A stretch of DNA of 8,790 bases. Source: Faecalibacterium sp. GTDB taxonomy: Bacteria > Bacillota > Clostridia > Oscillospirales > Ruminococcaceae. The stretch is taken from the NCBI GenBank assembly GCA_020025795.1, contig JAHHRK010000066.1, positions 1 to 8,790 of the forward strand. The letters run 5' to 3'. Each line of letters starts with the position of its first letter. Position 1 is the stretch's first letter. The position numbers and the translations under genes were made by a program. The notes beneath the pieces are model-generated. The model worked only from the letters and a program-made list of their open reading frames with translations. It did not search any database and had not been told where the DNA came from. Positions 1-6,198 of the stretch are shown here, piece by piece.

Positions 1-1729
1 CACGCTCATGCAGCACATCTTCCAGATGCAGCAGCTTTTCGCGCTCGCCTTCCACAAGCTTTGCCACAGGAATGCCGGTCCAGCGTGCCACGATACGAGC
101 GATTTCTTCGTCCGTAACAGTATCGCGCAGCAGGGTGTTGCTGTCTTTCCGCTGTGCAGCAGCGGCTTCTTCGGCTTCCAGCTGACGCTGCAGCTCTGGC
201 AGACGACCATATTTCAGTTCAGCGGCCTTGTTCAAATCGTATTCGCGCTGCGCCTTTTCAATGTCAGCGTTGACCTGCTCGATTTGCTCACGCAGGGACT
301 GGACCTTGTTGATGTCCTGCTTTTCGTTTTCCCAGCGTGCCTTCATGGCCTTGAACTTGTCCTGCGCTTCTGCCAGCTCTTTTTCCAGCTCAGCCAGACG
401 GCTCTGGCTCAAAGCATCGGTCTCCTTTTTCAGGCTGACCTGCTCAATTTGCAGCTGCGTGATCTTACGCGCCAGGTCATCCATTTCGCTGGGCATGGAG
501 TCCATTTCGGTCTTAATCATTGCGCAGGCTTCGTCCACCAGGTCGATGGCCTTATCCGGCAGGAAACGGTCCGAAATATAGCGGTTAGACAGCGTAGCAG
601 CAGCAATCAGAGCCGCATCATGAATCTTTACGCCATGGAACACTTCGTAGCGCTCTTTCAAACCACGCAGAATGGAAATGGTATCTTCCACCGTGGGCTC
701 GTCCACAGTAACCGGCTGGAAACGACGCTCCAAAGCCGGGTCTTTTTCAATATACTGGCGGTACTCGTCCAGCGTGGTGGCACCGATGCAGTGCAGCTCG
801 CCACGGGCCAGCATAGGTTTCAAAATGTTGCCGGCATCCATTGCGCCGTCGGTCTTGCCGGCACCCACAATGGTGTGCAGCTCATCGATGAACAGCAGCG
901 TGCGGCCTTCGCTCTTTTTCACTTCGGTCAGAACGCTCTTCAAGCGCTCTTCAAATTCGCCGCGGTATTTTGCGCCTGCCACCAGTGCGCCCATGTCCAG
1001 GCTGAACACGGTGCGGTCTTTCAGGTTTTCGGGTACGTCGCCGCGCACGATACGCTGTGCCAGACCTTCTGCAATAGCGGTTTTACCAACGCCAGGTTCA
1101 CCGATCAGGCAGGGATTGTTTTTGGTTTTACGGCTCAGGATGCGAATTACGTTTCGGATTTCCTGGTCACGACCAATCACGGGGTCCAGCTTTTGCTTGC
1201 GTGCCAGGTCGGTCAAATCCTGGCCGTACTTTTTCAGTGCATCGTAAGTGCTTTCCGGGTCGTCGCTGGTCACGCGCTGATTGCCGCGCACATTGGTCAG
1301 CTGGCTGAGGAAAGCATCCTTCGTGATGCCGAAGGTGTTGAACAGCTGCTTTACGGTTGCGTCGGCTTCTTCCAACAGACCCAGCATTACGTGCTCAACA
1401 CTGACATATTCATCCTGCATATTCTGTGCTGCGGTTTCAGCAGCCAGCATGGCCTTGTCGGCAGCAGGAGAAATGTAAATCTTGTCCGGGTCACGGCCGG
1501 AACCGGATACCTGGGGCAGTGCGCCTAGTTTGTCATTGCAGGCGCTGACAAATGCAGCAGGGTCGGTGCCCATGTGCTGCAGCAGCTGCGGGATCAGGCC
1601 ATCATCCTGCGAAACCAGTGCGGAAAGGATATGCGTCTGTTCCAGCACCTGGTTCTGATAGGTTACGGCCAGCTTTTGGGCGGCCTGCAGAGCTTCCAGA
1701 GTTTTGCGGGTGTAACGATTTGCGTTCAT
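1..1729 (-). CDS. clpB: ClpB, AAA+ protein disaggregase (partial, C-terminal part outside window)
   Basis: ATP-driven hexameric chaperone that, with DnaK, pulls polypeptides out of heat-induced aggregates in the cytosol. About 576 residues are present. The two-helix-repeat Clp N-domain is at about 1-145. The first AAA+ module has Walker A GEPGVGKT (about 210-217), pore-loop motif AKYRGEFE with Tyr near 255, Walker B LLFIDE (about 278-283) and the ALERRF arginine-finger segment (about 332-337). A long charged coiled coil at about 405-520 is the ClpB-specific M-domain, which separates it from ClpC and ClpA. The frame leaves the window at RWTGIPV...LHER, just before the second ATPase module; full ClpB is usually about 860 aa. 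The ATG at 1729 is supported by AAAGGAGG (1739-1746) 9 nt upstream. It is transcribed alone from its own promoter under a CIRCE operator. No defect is visible in the portion seen. Confidence 0.97.
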   Translation of the reverse strand, partial: MNANRYTRKTLEALQAAQKLAVTYQNQVLEQTHILSALVSQDDGLIPQLLQHMGTDPAAFVSACNDKLGALPQVSGSGRDPDKIYISPAADKAMLAAETAAQNMQDEYVSVEHVMLGLLEEADATVKQLFNTFGITKDAFLSQLTNVRGNQRVTSDDPESTYDALKKYGQDLTDLARKQKLDPVIGRDQEIRNVIRILSRKTKNNPCLIGEPGVGKTAIAEGLAQRIVRGDVPENLKDRTVFSLDMGALVAGAKYRGEFEERLKSVLTEVKKSEGRTLLFIDELHTIVGAGKTDGAMDAGNILKPMLARGELHCIGATTLDEYRQYIEKDPALERRFQPVTVDEPTVEDTISILRGLKERYEVFHGVKIHDAALIAAATLSNRYISDRFLPDKAIDLVDEACAMIKTEMDSMPSEMDDLARKITQLQIEQVSLKKETDALSQSRLAELEKELAEAQDKFKAMKARWENEKQDINKVQSLREQIEQVNADIEKAQREYDLNKAAELKYGRLPELQRQLEAEEAAAAQRKDSNTLLRDTVTDEEIARIVARWTGIPVAKLVEGEREKLLHLEDVLHER

Positions 1730-1872
1730 ATATTGCGGCCTCCTTTATGTCAATGAATGAAAAGCAAAGATTCGTTGCAAGTGCCAAAGCATTTCGTGCC
1801 AAAAATGCAGAAGCTGCAAATCGAGGAAAATCACCAGGAAATCGCTTCTTTCAGCGGCTTTCTACGACTGTG

Positions 1873-1899
1873 TTAGCACTCTAACGCTTTGACTGCTAA
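1873..1899 (-). promoter_or_regulatory. CIRCE operator (HrcA binding site) of clpB
   Basis: The plus strand reads TTAGCACTC, 9 nt, GACTGCTAA. The CIRCE consensus is TTAGCACTC-N9-GAGTGCTAA, so one arm is perfect, the other has 8 of 9 matches, and the spacer is exactly 9. It lies directly downstream of the clpB -10 box and should cover the transcription start, the usual place for HrcA repression. About 143 nt (1730-1872) separate it from the clpB start codon. In that leader I see no convincing gene, only short frames without ribosome binding sites. HrcA itself is not encoded in the window. Confidence 0.92.
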
Positions 1900-1900
1900 T

Positions 1901-1929
1901 ATCTTACATCCACTGCAAAAGAAAGTCAA
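1901..1929 (-). promoter_or_regulatory. clpB promoter (SigA type)
   Basis: On the minus strand a -35 box TTGACT (1924-1929; 5 of 6) is separated by exactly 17 nt from a -10 box TAAGAT (1901-1906; 4 of 6). The predicted start is near 1894, inside the CIRCE operator. This gives a leader of about 165 nt, long for a simple heat-shock gene. Confidence 0.75.
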
Positions 1930-1987
1930 TAGGCTGGAAAAAAGTTCACAGAAAGGTAAAAAACCGGAAAACAAAACGCATCAACGC

Positions 1988-2025
1988 AAAAAAATCCCCC
2001 GGCACACAAGGCACCGGGGGATTTT
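1988..2025 (-). terminator. Intrinsic terminator of the FKBP lipoprotein gene
   Basis: A 12-bp perfect stem pairs 1991-2002 with 2014-2025 around an 11-nt loop. On the minus strand it is followed by seven T (1994 to 1988). It begins 9 nt after the TAA of the prolyl isomerase gene and isolates that gene from clpB. The A/T ends of the stem could let it act on plus-strand transcripts too, but no plus-strand gene needs it. Confidence 0.93.
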
Positions 2026-2034
2026 GAAATTCAT

Positions 2035-3174
2035 TTAAGATTCAGAAACTTTCAGGCCGTTGGTCAGCATTTTGATGACCTGGCGGTTCAGTGCGTACTG
2101 ATTGACGTAAGGCTGGCCATAGCTTTCCACGTACTCGTTGTACTCGGCAGCAGCTGCGGGATCCAACTGCTGCTCGGAGTCTTCAGCCAGAGCCTGGAAC
2201 ACCAGCTGGGTGTTAGCAGCGTGAACAATGTTCTGTTCATTGTAAGCCAGCAGCTCGTCGATGGAAGCAAAGCCACGGTCCTGAACGAACTGTTCCAGGG
2301 GAACGTTTTCCATCTCTGCGTACTGATTGATCGAGGACAGATAGCGGCAGACCATGTAGTCCAGAACGGGTTCGGGTACGGTGTCACCAAAGGTGGAACC
2401 CTTGACGACGGACTCGACAACGTAGCCTTCCTTCAGGGAGTCCTGCAGGGTGCTGGTAACGTAGTTCTTCAGCTGTTCCACAGTGGAAACATCGTAAGTG
2501 GAGTCCTTCAGGTTTTCCTTGACCCACTCATCGGTCAGCTCCCAGCCGTAGGAAATGTGGTTCACAGTGATGGAGAACACAGCCTCGGCACCGGCCAGCT
2601 TGATGGGGTTGCCTGCACCGTCGGTGGAATCCCGGTAGTCTTCCGGGAAGGTGACGGTGATGTCGAAGTGCTCGCCAACCTTGTGGCCCACGATGCCTTC
2701 CTCAAAACCGGGAATGAAGGTGCCGCTGCCCAGAACGATGTTGCTGCCCATGCCGTTGGTGTTGCCACCGACAAATTCAACGCCGTCCACGCTGCCCACA
2801 TAGTCCACGTTGACCGTGTCGCCGTTGGCAGCCGGTGCATACTGGCCCACGAGAGAGTCCAGACCCCACTGAATCTGTTCATCGGTAGGAGCAATGTCTG
2901 CCTTGGTGGCGGTCATTTCCTTGTAGTTTTCCGGCAGGGTGACATAATCCAAAGCACGTACGCCGGTGAACATACCGTTTTCGTCGATGCCCTGGCTGTC
3001 GCTGTAATCTTGGTAGTCATACTGGGATGCTTCTTTGAACGTGTCAGAAGTCATAACGTCTTCCGGAGAAGGGGAAGGTGTGGCTTCTGCTTCAGAAGAA
3101 GTGGAAGTGGCTGCGCCGCAAGCGGTGCACAGCAGCATCAGGCTCATAGCTGCACAAATCAGTTTCAGTTTCAA
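2035..3174 (-). CDS. Trigger-factor-like FKBP-type peptidyl-prolyl isomerase lipoprotein
   Basis: Predicted extracytoplasmic folding helper of 379 aa. Residues 1-18 form a signal peptide (MKLKLI then hydrophobic) ending at Cys19 in LLCTAC, a lipobox with an unusual Cys at -3. A Ser/Thr/Glu/Pro linker (PSPSP, about 33-37) follows. Residues about 118-206 are an FKBP domain of trigger-factor type, with GDTVNVDYVGSVDGVEF, the loop LGSGTFIPGFEEGIVGHKVGE and TFPEDY. The helical C-terminal part (about 210-379) resembles the trigger factor chaperone arm. The ribosome-binding N-domain of cytosolic trigger factor (Tig) is absent and replaced by the lipid anchor. The start codon is TTG: AGGAGG (3183-3188) sits 8 nt upstream and the resulting n-region is basic, whereas the first internal ATG (codon 10) would destroy the signal peptide. 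It is monocistronic, with its own -10 box and terminator. The name by domain is secure; client proteins are unknown. Confidence 0.92.
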   Translation of the reverse strand: MKLKLICAAMSLMLLCTACGAATSTSSEAEATPSPSPEDVMTSDTFKEASQYDYQDYSDSQGIDENGMFTGVRALDYVTLPENYKEMTATKADIAPTDEQIQWGLDSLVGQYAPAANGDTVNVDYVGSVDGVEFVGGNTNGMGSNIVLGSGTFIPGFEEGIVGHKVGEHFDITVTFPEDYRDSTDGAGNPIKLAGAEAVFSITVNHISYGWELTDEWVKENLKDSTYDVSTVEQLKNYVTSTLQDSLKEGYVVESVVKGSTFGDTVPEPVLDYMVCRYLSSINQYAEMENVPLEQFVQDRGFASIDELLAYNEQNIVHAANTQLVFQALAEDSEQQLDPAAAAEYNEYVESYGQPYVNQYALNRQVIKMLTNGLKVSES

Positions 3175-3239
3175 GGGGAGGACCTCCTGTTTTTATAATA
3201 AGTGGTTGGCCGTCGGGGAGAAAGGCCAAACTAAATTAC

Positions 3240-3245
3240 ATTATA
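3240..3245 (-). promoter_or_regulatory. -10 box for the FKBP lipoprotein gene
   Basis: A perfect TATAAT on the minus strand, about 65 nt upstream of the TTG start. No good -35 is found at 16-18 nt spacing (TTTCTT at 17). The transcribed leader contains a 6-bp inverted repeat TTGGCC/GGCCAA (3206-3211 and 3224-3229) of unknown role. Confidence 0.55.
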
Positions 3246-3501
3246 CGCCGACAGACTGTAAAAAGAAAGACAAAGTCGGCAAAAGATACAGAAGTTTCAC
3301 GGGAAAATGCAGGAGAATTTGCATATACACTCCTTTTGATGCTACAAGTGGTTGGCAAAACCGCCATTGTCGTTCGTGTGATGCGCAAAAACGCTGGATT
3401 CTTTTCTTTTTCCTTCCATACGGTTTTCTCGCTTAGACACCATCTGGTCCTTTACGCCATCTCCTTTGCGAATGCAGAGGCATACCATTGTGCTTCAACA
3501 T
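3246..3501. other. Intergenic stretch with no supported gene
   Basis: About 256 nt between the isomerase promoter and the apbE terminator. I see no RNA gene and no frame with a properly spaced ribosome binding site. An 11-nt word, AAGTGGTTGGC, occurs at 3346-3356 and again at 3200-3210 on the same strand; its meaning is unknown. Confidence 0.5.
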
Positions 3502-3543
3502 AAATCAGCCCCCACCGAAAAGATTCTCGGTAGGGGCTGATTT
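3502..3543 (-). terminator. Probable terminator downstream of apbE
   Basis: A long hairpin: 3502-3512 pairs perfectly with 3533-3543 (11 bp), then one C/A mismatch (3513, 3532), then five more pairs (3514-3518 with 3527-3531) around an 8-nt loop. It begins 42 nt after the apbE stop codon. The T-tract on the minus strand is short (the stem ends in ATTT, then ATGTT), so termination may be less efficient than at the other terminators here. The near-symmetric A/T ends allow action in both directions. Confidence 0.7.
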
Positions 3544-3585
3544 GCGTTCTTATAGATAGTGCTCGTGCGTTTGTGTGATGAAAAA

Positions 3586-4671
3586 TCAGTTCTTGACCAT
3601 GTGGTCTGCAAAGCCGCTGGACTGCTGGGTTGTGCCGTCAATCAAGCACCAGAAAGCTTCTACATTGTCCAGGCTTTCCACCAGCGCCAGACCTTCCGCC
3701 GGGTCCATGCAGAACAGGCCGGTGGACAGGCAGTCTGCCAGGCCGGAATCCGATGTGATGACCGTCACGCTGTTGCAGTGCCGTGCCGGCTGCAGGGTGT
3801 CGGGGTCAATCAGGTGATGATAGCGCACACCATCTGCGTCGGTGAAATAGCGCTGGTAGTCGCCACTGGTGACCATAGCGGCATTGTTTGTCAGATTAAT
3901 GGCAGCCAGCGTTTTGCTGGTGTTGCCCATAGCGTCCGGGTCCCAAGGATTTTCTACGCCGCCGGTCCAAAAACGTCCGTCCGGCTTGGTGCCGATGGAG
4001 CGCAGGTTGCCGCCCACGCTGATCAACGCACTGGTCAGGCCACGCTGCTCGGCGTTGCGTGCAGTCATTTCACAGGCATAGCCTTTGCCGCAGCTGCCCA
4101 CGTCCAGGCGCAGGTTGGGGTCGGCAAAGTAGACGGTGCTGGCTTCTTCGTCAATGACCAGATCGTCGATACTGGTAAAAGCAGAAGCCTGCTCCAACTG
4201 GTCCGGGTCCGGCGGGGTGCCAACGCCCTCCACAGCAGCGTCGCGGGCATCGTGCCATAGAACCAGTACACTGCCCATGGCAATGTTGGTCTGGCCATGG
4301 GTGACTTTATATTGTTCCTTGGCTTCCTTTAGCATTGCGATAATGCGCGGATCAACTTCTACCGGGTCTTGTGCTGCGGTGCGGTTTACGGTAGCCAGGT
4401 TTACCATGCCGTCGTATTCATTATAAATATCGAACAGCTTGTGGTATTCCATCAAATCATCGTGCAAAGCCTGCACCTGTGCATCGAAGGTTTCCTGGCT
4501 GTCAGAGTAGCCGATCACGGTGGTAACCGTGTCGAAAACGTCATAAAAAGCTGCCGTGTAGCGCTGCATCGCTGCATTGCTCTGGGACTGGGGTTTGGAT
4601 GCGTCTGCGCAGCCTGCCAGCAGACCAACCGCCAGCGCACAGGCGGCAAGTAAAGAAATTATCTTTTTCAT
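3586..4671 (-). CDS. apbE: ApbE-family FAD:protein FMN transferase lipoprotein
   Basis: ApbE enzymes use FAD and Mg2+ to attach FMN covalently to Ser/Thr of secreted or membrane redox proteins such as RnfG/NqrC subunits and extracellular flavoproteins. The protein has 361 aa. The signal peptide MKKIISLLAACALAVGLLAGC puts lipidation at Cys21. Family landmarks follow in order: FDTVTTVIGY (about 46-55), the HGQTNIAMGSVLVLW region (125-139), LDVGSCGKGYA (189-199), ISVGGNLRSIGTKPDG (217-232), TSGDYQRYF (268-276), YHHLIDPDTLQPA (284-296) and the metal-site segment ADCLSTG with Asp313 and Thr317. The usual DPxTGxP is DPDTLQP here, a small deviation. The ATG at 4671 has GGAAAGGA 5 nt upstream; in-frame extensions upstream would bury the signal peptide. 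No flavinylation substrate is encoded in the window. An intrinsic terminator sits immediately before its ribosome binding site. Confidence 0.95.
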   Translation of the reverse strand: MKKIISLLAACALAVGLLAGCADASKPQSQSNAAMQRYTAAFYDVFDTVTTVIGYSDSQETFDAQVQALHDDLMEYHKLFDIYNEYDGMVNLATVNRTAAQDPVEVDPRIIAMLKEAKEQYKVTHGQTNIAMGSVLVLWHDARDAAVEGVGTPPDPDQLEQASAFTSIDDLVIDEEASTVYFADPNLRLDVGSCGKGYACEMTARNAEQRGLTSALISVGGNLRSIGTKPDGRFWTGGVENPWDPDAMGNTSKTLAAINLTNNAAMVTSGDYQRYFTDADGVRYHHLIDPDTLQPARHCNSVTVITSDSGLADCLSTGLFCMDPAEGLALVESLDNVEAFWCLIDGTTQQSSGFADHMVKN

Positions 4672-4686
4672 AAGTATCCTTTCCAT

Positions 4687-4714
4687 AAAAAAAGCCCCGG
4701 CGGTGAACCGGGGC
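4687..4714 (-). terminator. Intrinsic terminator abutting the apbE ribosome binding site
   Basis: On the minus strand GCCCCGG (4714-4708), a 7-nt loop and CCGGGGC (4700-4694) form a 7-bp all-GC stem followed by seven T (4693-4687). Only 2 nt lie between the T-tract and the GGAAAGGA of apbE. It ends the small lipoprotein transcript and could attenuate apbE. A competing pairing is possible between GTGACC (4722-4717) and GG-T-TCAC (4709-4703, one bulge); it would break the terminator stem. Confidence 0.88.
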
Positions 4715-4735
4715 AGGGTCACTTTCCTTGGGTAT

Positions 4736-4764
4736 AGTTTACTCAAAAAAGGAAAGAGACGCAA
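4736..4764 (-). promoter_or_regulatory. Weak candidate promoter for apbE
   Basis: The minus strand has TTGCGT (4759-4764), 17 nt, TAAACT (4736-4741), between the small lipoprotein stop codon and the terminator. Both boxes are poor matches. If used, the apbE leader would be about 58 nt and would contain the terminator, making it an attenuator. Confidence 0.25.
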
Positions 4765-4767
4765 GCT

Positions 4768-5034
4768 TTATCGTGCAGTGCGTGCACCGGGCATAGCGCT
4801 GCTGTCGGGTGCGGCACTGGGATTGGCCGATGCATTGGGCAGCATGGAAGCGTCCGGCGTGTAGTCCGGAGAGTGCTCCGGCCAGGGGCTGGGGCATGGC
4901 GTGGGGCATTCGGTCTGTGCGGGCGAAGGCGAGGGGGATGCGGTGGGCTTCGGCGTATTGCTTTCACCCCAGCAGCCGCTGAACGCCAGCGCCATTACAG
5001 AAGCGAGGATCAGACCAAACAAAGTCTTTTTCAT
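4768..5034 (-). CDS. Small Pro/Ser-rich lipoprotein of unknown function
   Basis: Not a family I recognise. It has 88 aa. A clear signal peptide, MKKTLFGLILASVMALAFSG, precedes Cys21 (FSGC lipobox). The mature part is low-complexity: 15 Pro in 67 residues, mostly as SP, TP and AP pairs, with two further Cys (about 43 and 47) and no hydrophobic core. It probably forms an extended chain through the cell wall rather than a folded enzyme. The ATG at 5034 has AAAGGAG (5046-5052) 11 nt upstream and restores a standard KK n-region; a longer in-frame start at 5067 would mask it. It lies between the DUF3783 gene (84-nt gap) and apbE (96-nt gap, with the terminator). The position suggests a shared transcript with DUF3783, but a functional link to ApbE is only a guess. 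Confidence 0.75.
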   Translation of the reverse strand: MKKTLFGLILASVMALAFSGCWGESNTPKPTASPSPSPAQTECPTPCPSPWPEHSPDYTPDASMLPNASANPSAAPDSSAMPGARTAR

Positions 5035-5062
5035 AAGATGCGGTTCTCCTTTCACAGTGAAC

Positions 5063-5080
5063 AGCACCCGGGCGGGTGCT
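5063..5080 (-). repeat. Hairpin in the gap between DUF3783 and the small lipoprotein gene
   Basis: AGCACCC (5063-5069) and GGGTGCT (5074-5080) form a 7-bp stem around GGGC. No T-tract follows on the minus strand, so it is not a standard intrinsic terminator. It could protect or process the mRNA between the two genes. A neighbouring 11-bp palindrome, TTCACAGTGAA (5051-5061), overlaps the Shine-Dalgarno of the lipoprotein gene. Confidence 0.5.
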
Positions 5081-5118
5081 ATGTAGAATATGTAGAAAGA
5101 GATGCCGCAAACAATGAA

Positions 5119-5526
5119 TTACTGCTGCTTCTGCGCAGCCTGATAAGCCGCATGTTCTTCGGCCAGATGCTCCAGCAGATAAGCAAAACTCCAGCGCTGG
5201 TTGGAAGGCGTAGCCACAGCCTTCAGCGGAGCGTAAAGCTCCATCTGGCGGCACAGCCCCAGCAGCTGATCGATCTGGCGCTCGGTAAAGTTCGCCATCA
5301 GCATAGCGGGGGTGGCGGCAGGCATCGCAGCCGGTGCAGCATTGCGGCCGGGCTCACCCAGCAGCTGAGCTACGGTGCAGCCGGTATCCTCCGGGCGCAC
5401 CACAACAACGCGCATCTTGAAGGCATCGGCGATGCCGTCCAGCTTGCCACGGTCGCCTGTGCTTAAATTCCAAACCAGCAGAGTAGGCACGCCGGAAAAC
5501 TGATTGCGGGCAATATGTGCTTTCAT
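5119..5526 (-). CDS. DUF3783 domain protein, function unknown
   Basis: A soluble 135-aa protein without signal peptide or membrane segment. Two segments are joined by an Ala/Pro/Met-rich linker (about 59-77). The N-terminal part (about 13-57) includes LLVWNLSTGDRGKLDGIADAF and VVVVRPEDTGCTVAQLLG. The C-terminal part (about 77-128) includes ANFTERQIDQLLGL and then LKAVATPSNQRWSFAYLLEHLAEEH; the LKAV-TP-N-W-LL-EL-EEH pattern is what I associate with DUF3783, a small family common in Clostridia with no assigned function. No catalytic signature is obvious. The ATG at 5526 has a modest AAAGGG 8 nt upstream and a TATAAT further up. It is the first gene of a likely minus-strand unit with the small lipoprotein and is divergent from ybaK. 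The family call is from memory of the motif and not verified. Confidence 0.8.
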   Translation of the reverse strand: MKAHIARNQFSGVPTLLVWNLSTGDRGKLDGIADAFKMRVVVVRPEDTGCTVAQLLGEPGRNAAPAAMPAATPAMLMANFTERQIDQLLGLCRQMELYAPLKAVATPSNQRWSFAYLLEHLAEEHAAYQAAQKQQ

Positions 5527-5542
5527 AAGTGTATCCCTTTCC

Positions 5543-5560
5543 CGGCGGAATATACCGCCG
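5543..5560 (-). repeat. Inverted repeat in the DUF3783 leader
   Basis: CGGCGG, AATATA, CCGCCG: a perfect 6-bp stem with a 6-nt loop just upstream of the DUF3783 Shine-Dalgarno (about 5535-5540). It would form in the 5' leader of that mRNA or act as a DNA operator. No regulator is identified. Confidence 0.5.
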
Positions 5561-5579
5561 CGACAAAATCATTTCTTGT

Positions 5580-5585
5580 ATTATA
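5580..5585 (-). promoter_or_regulatory. -10 box of the DUF3783 gene
   Basis: A perfect TATAAT on the minus strand, 54 nt upstream of the ATG. The -35 position (TGGCGC at 17 nt) is poor. It overlaps an exact tandem 7-mer, TTGCGCC (5594-5600 and 5601-5607 on the plus strand), which could be an activator site. Confidence 0.55.
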
Positions 5586-5662
5586 CCCGTTTTTTGCGCC
5601 TTGCGCCATATTTGTGCAAAGAAATCCCAGTATGGTTCACCATTCCTTTTTATGGAATTTGG

Positions 5663-5671
5663 TGCTACAAT
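5663..5671 (+). promoter_or_regulatory. Extended -10 promoter of ybaK
   Basis: TGC directly followed by TACAAT (5666-5671, 5 of 6) is an extended -10 element. No strong -35 is present, as is common for this class. The predicted start is near 5678, giving a leader of about 24 nt before the ATG at 5702. Confidence 0.6.
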
Positions 5672-5701
5672 AAAGCCAGAAAATATAAAGGAGTCGGAAG
5701 T

Positions 5702-6196
5702 ATGGGCAAACAGGCAAAAACCAACGCAATGCGATATCTGGAAAAGTGCAAGGTGGCTTACACGGCACATGAATATCCACACGAAGAAGGCGTCGCGGTG
5801 GATGGTGTATCCGTTGCTCACAGCCTGAATGAAGATGTGGCGCAGGTGTTCAAGACATTGGTGACCCAGGGCGCGGACCGGAATTATTATGTGTTTGTCA
5901 TTCCCGTGGCGGAGGAGCTGGACCTGAAAGCGGCGGCGCGTTCGGTGGGCCAGAAAAATGTGGCGATGATTCCGGTGGCGGAAATCAATAAAGTGACGGG
6001 ATATATCCGCGGCGGCTGCAGCCCGGTGGGTATGAAAAAGCAGTTTGTCACCGTATTTGACGAAAGAGCGCTGGCACAGCAGAAAATGTATGTTTCCGGC
6101 GGACGCATCGGCACGCAGGTGTGCTGCGCACCCAAGGATCTGATCGCTGCGGCGCGCGCAACGACAGCAGATTTGATTTTTCATCGTGCAGATTGA
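5702..6196 (+). CDS. ybaK: YbaK/EbsC-family Cys-tRNA(Pro) deacylase
   Basis: YbaK proteins hydrolyse Cys-tRNA(Pro) made when prolyl-tRNA synthetase mischarges tRNA(Pro) with cysteine, so they act as free-standing editing factors in the cytosol. The protein has 164 aa, the normal family length. Visible family features are VFKTLV with the conserved Lys51, VIPVAEELDLKAAA (67-79), TGYIRGGCSPVG (99-110, matching the GYLVGGISPLG loop of E. coli YbaK) and YVSGGRIG near the C-terminal end. The ATG at 5702 has AAAGGAG (5687-5693) 8 nt upstream; an in-frame extension upstream crosses the promoter and is not credible. No T-tailed terminator follows, so some transcripts may continue into the purE leader. 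It is transcribed away from DUF3783. The exact misacylated substrate is inferred from the family. Confidence 0.94.
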   Translation: MGKQAKTNAMRYLEKCKVAYTAHEYPHEEGVAVDGVSVAHSLNEDVAQVFKTLVTQGADRNYYVFVIPVAEELDLKAAARSVGQKNVAMIPVAEINKVTGYIRGGCSPVGMKKQFVTVFDERALAQQKMYVSGGRIGTQVCCAPKDLIAAARATTADLIFHRAD

Positions 6197-6198
6197 CA

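Noticed and set aside
8..1528. A 506-codon open frame on the plus strand
   Set aside because: It is antisense to clpB. The minus-strand frame has all ClpB motifs, while the plus-strand translation has no recognisable domain and no ribosome binding site.
1602..1802. A 66-codon minus-strand frame overlapping the clpB start in another frame
   Set aside because: No ribosome binding site; it overlaps the well-supported clpB start and loses any signal inside clpB.
1870..1900. A CtsR operator in the clpB promoter
   Set aside because: Only one heptad (AGTCAAA) is present; the required tandem second heptad is not, while CIRCE matches 17 of 18 positions.
2221..3198. A 325-codon plus-strand frame antisense to the FKBP lipoprotein gene
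   Set aside because: Composition is typical of the reverse complement of a coding gene; there are no motifs, and the minus-strand gene has signal peptide, FKBP domain, promoter and terminator.
3342..3443. A 33-codon minus-strand frame in the gap after apbE
   Set aside because: It has only AAGGA 4 nt before the ATG, too close to be convincing, lies beyond the apbE terminator with no clear promoter, and resembles nothing known.
4671..4764. A longer ApbE protein starting at TTG 4764 or the ATG at codon 27 of that frame
   Set aside because: The longer starts add a non-signal extension through the terminator. The ATG at 4671 gives a textbook lipoprotein signal and a well-spaced ribosome binding site.
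5504..5701. An N-terminal extension of YbaK
   Set aside because: It would run through the promoter and past AAAGGAG at 5687-5693. The family begins close to the chosen ATG.
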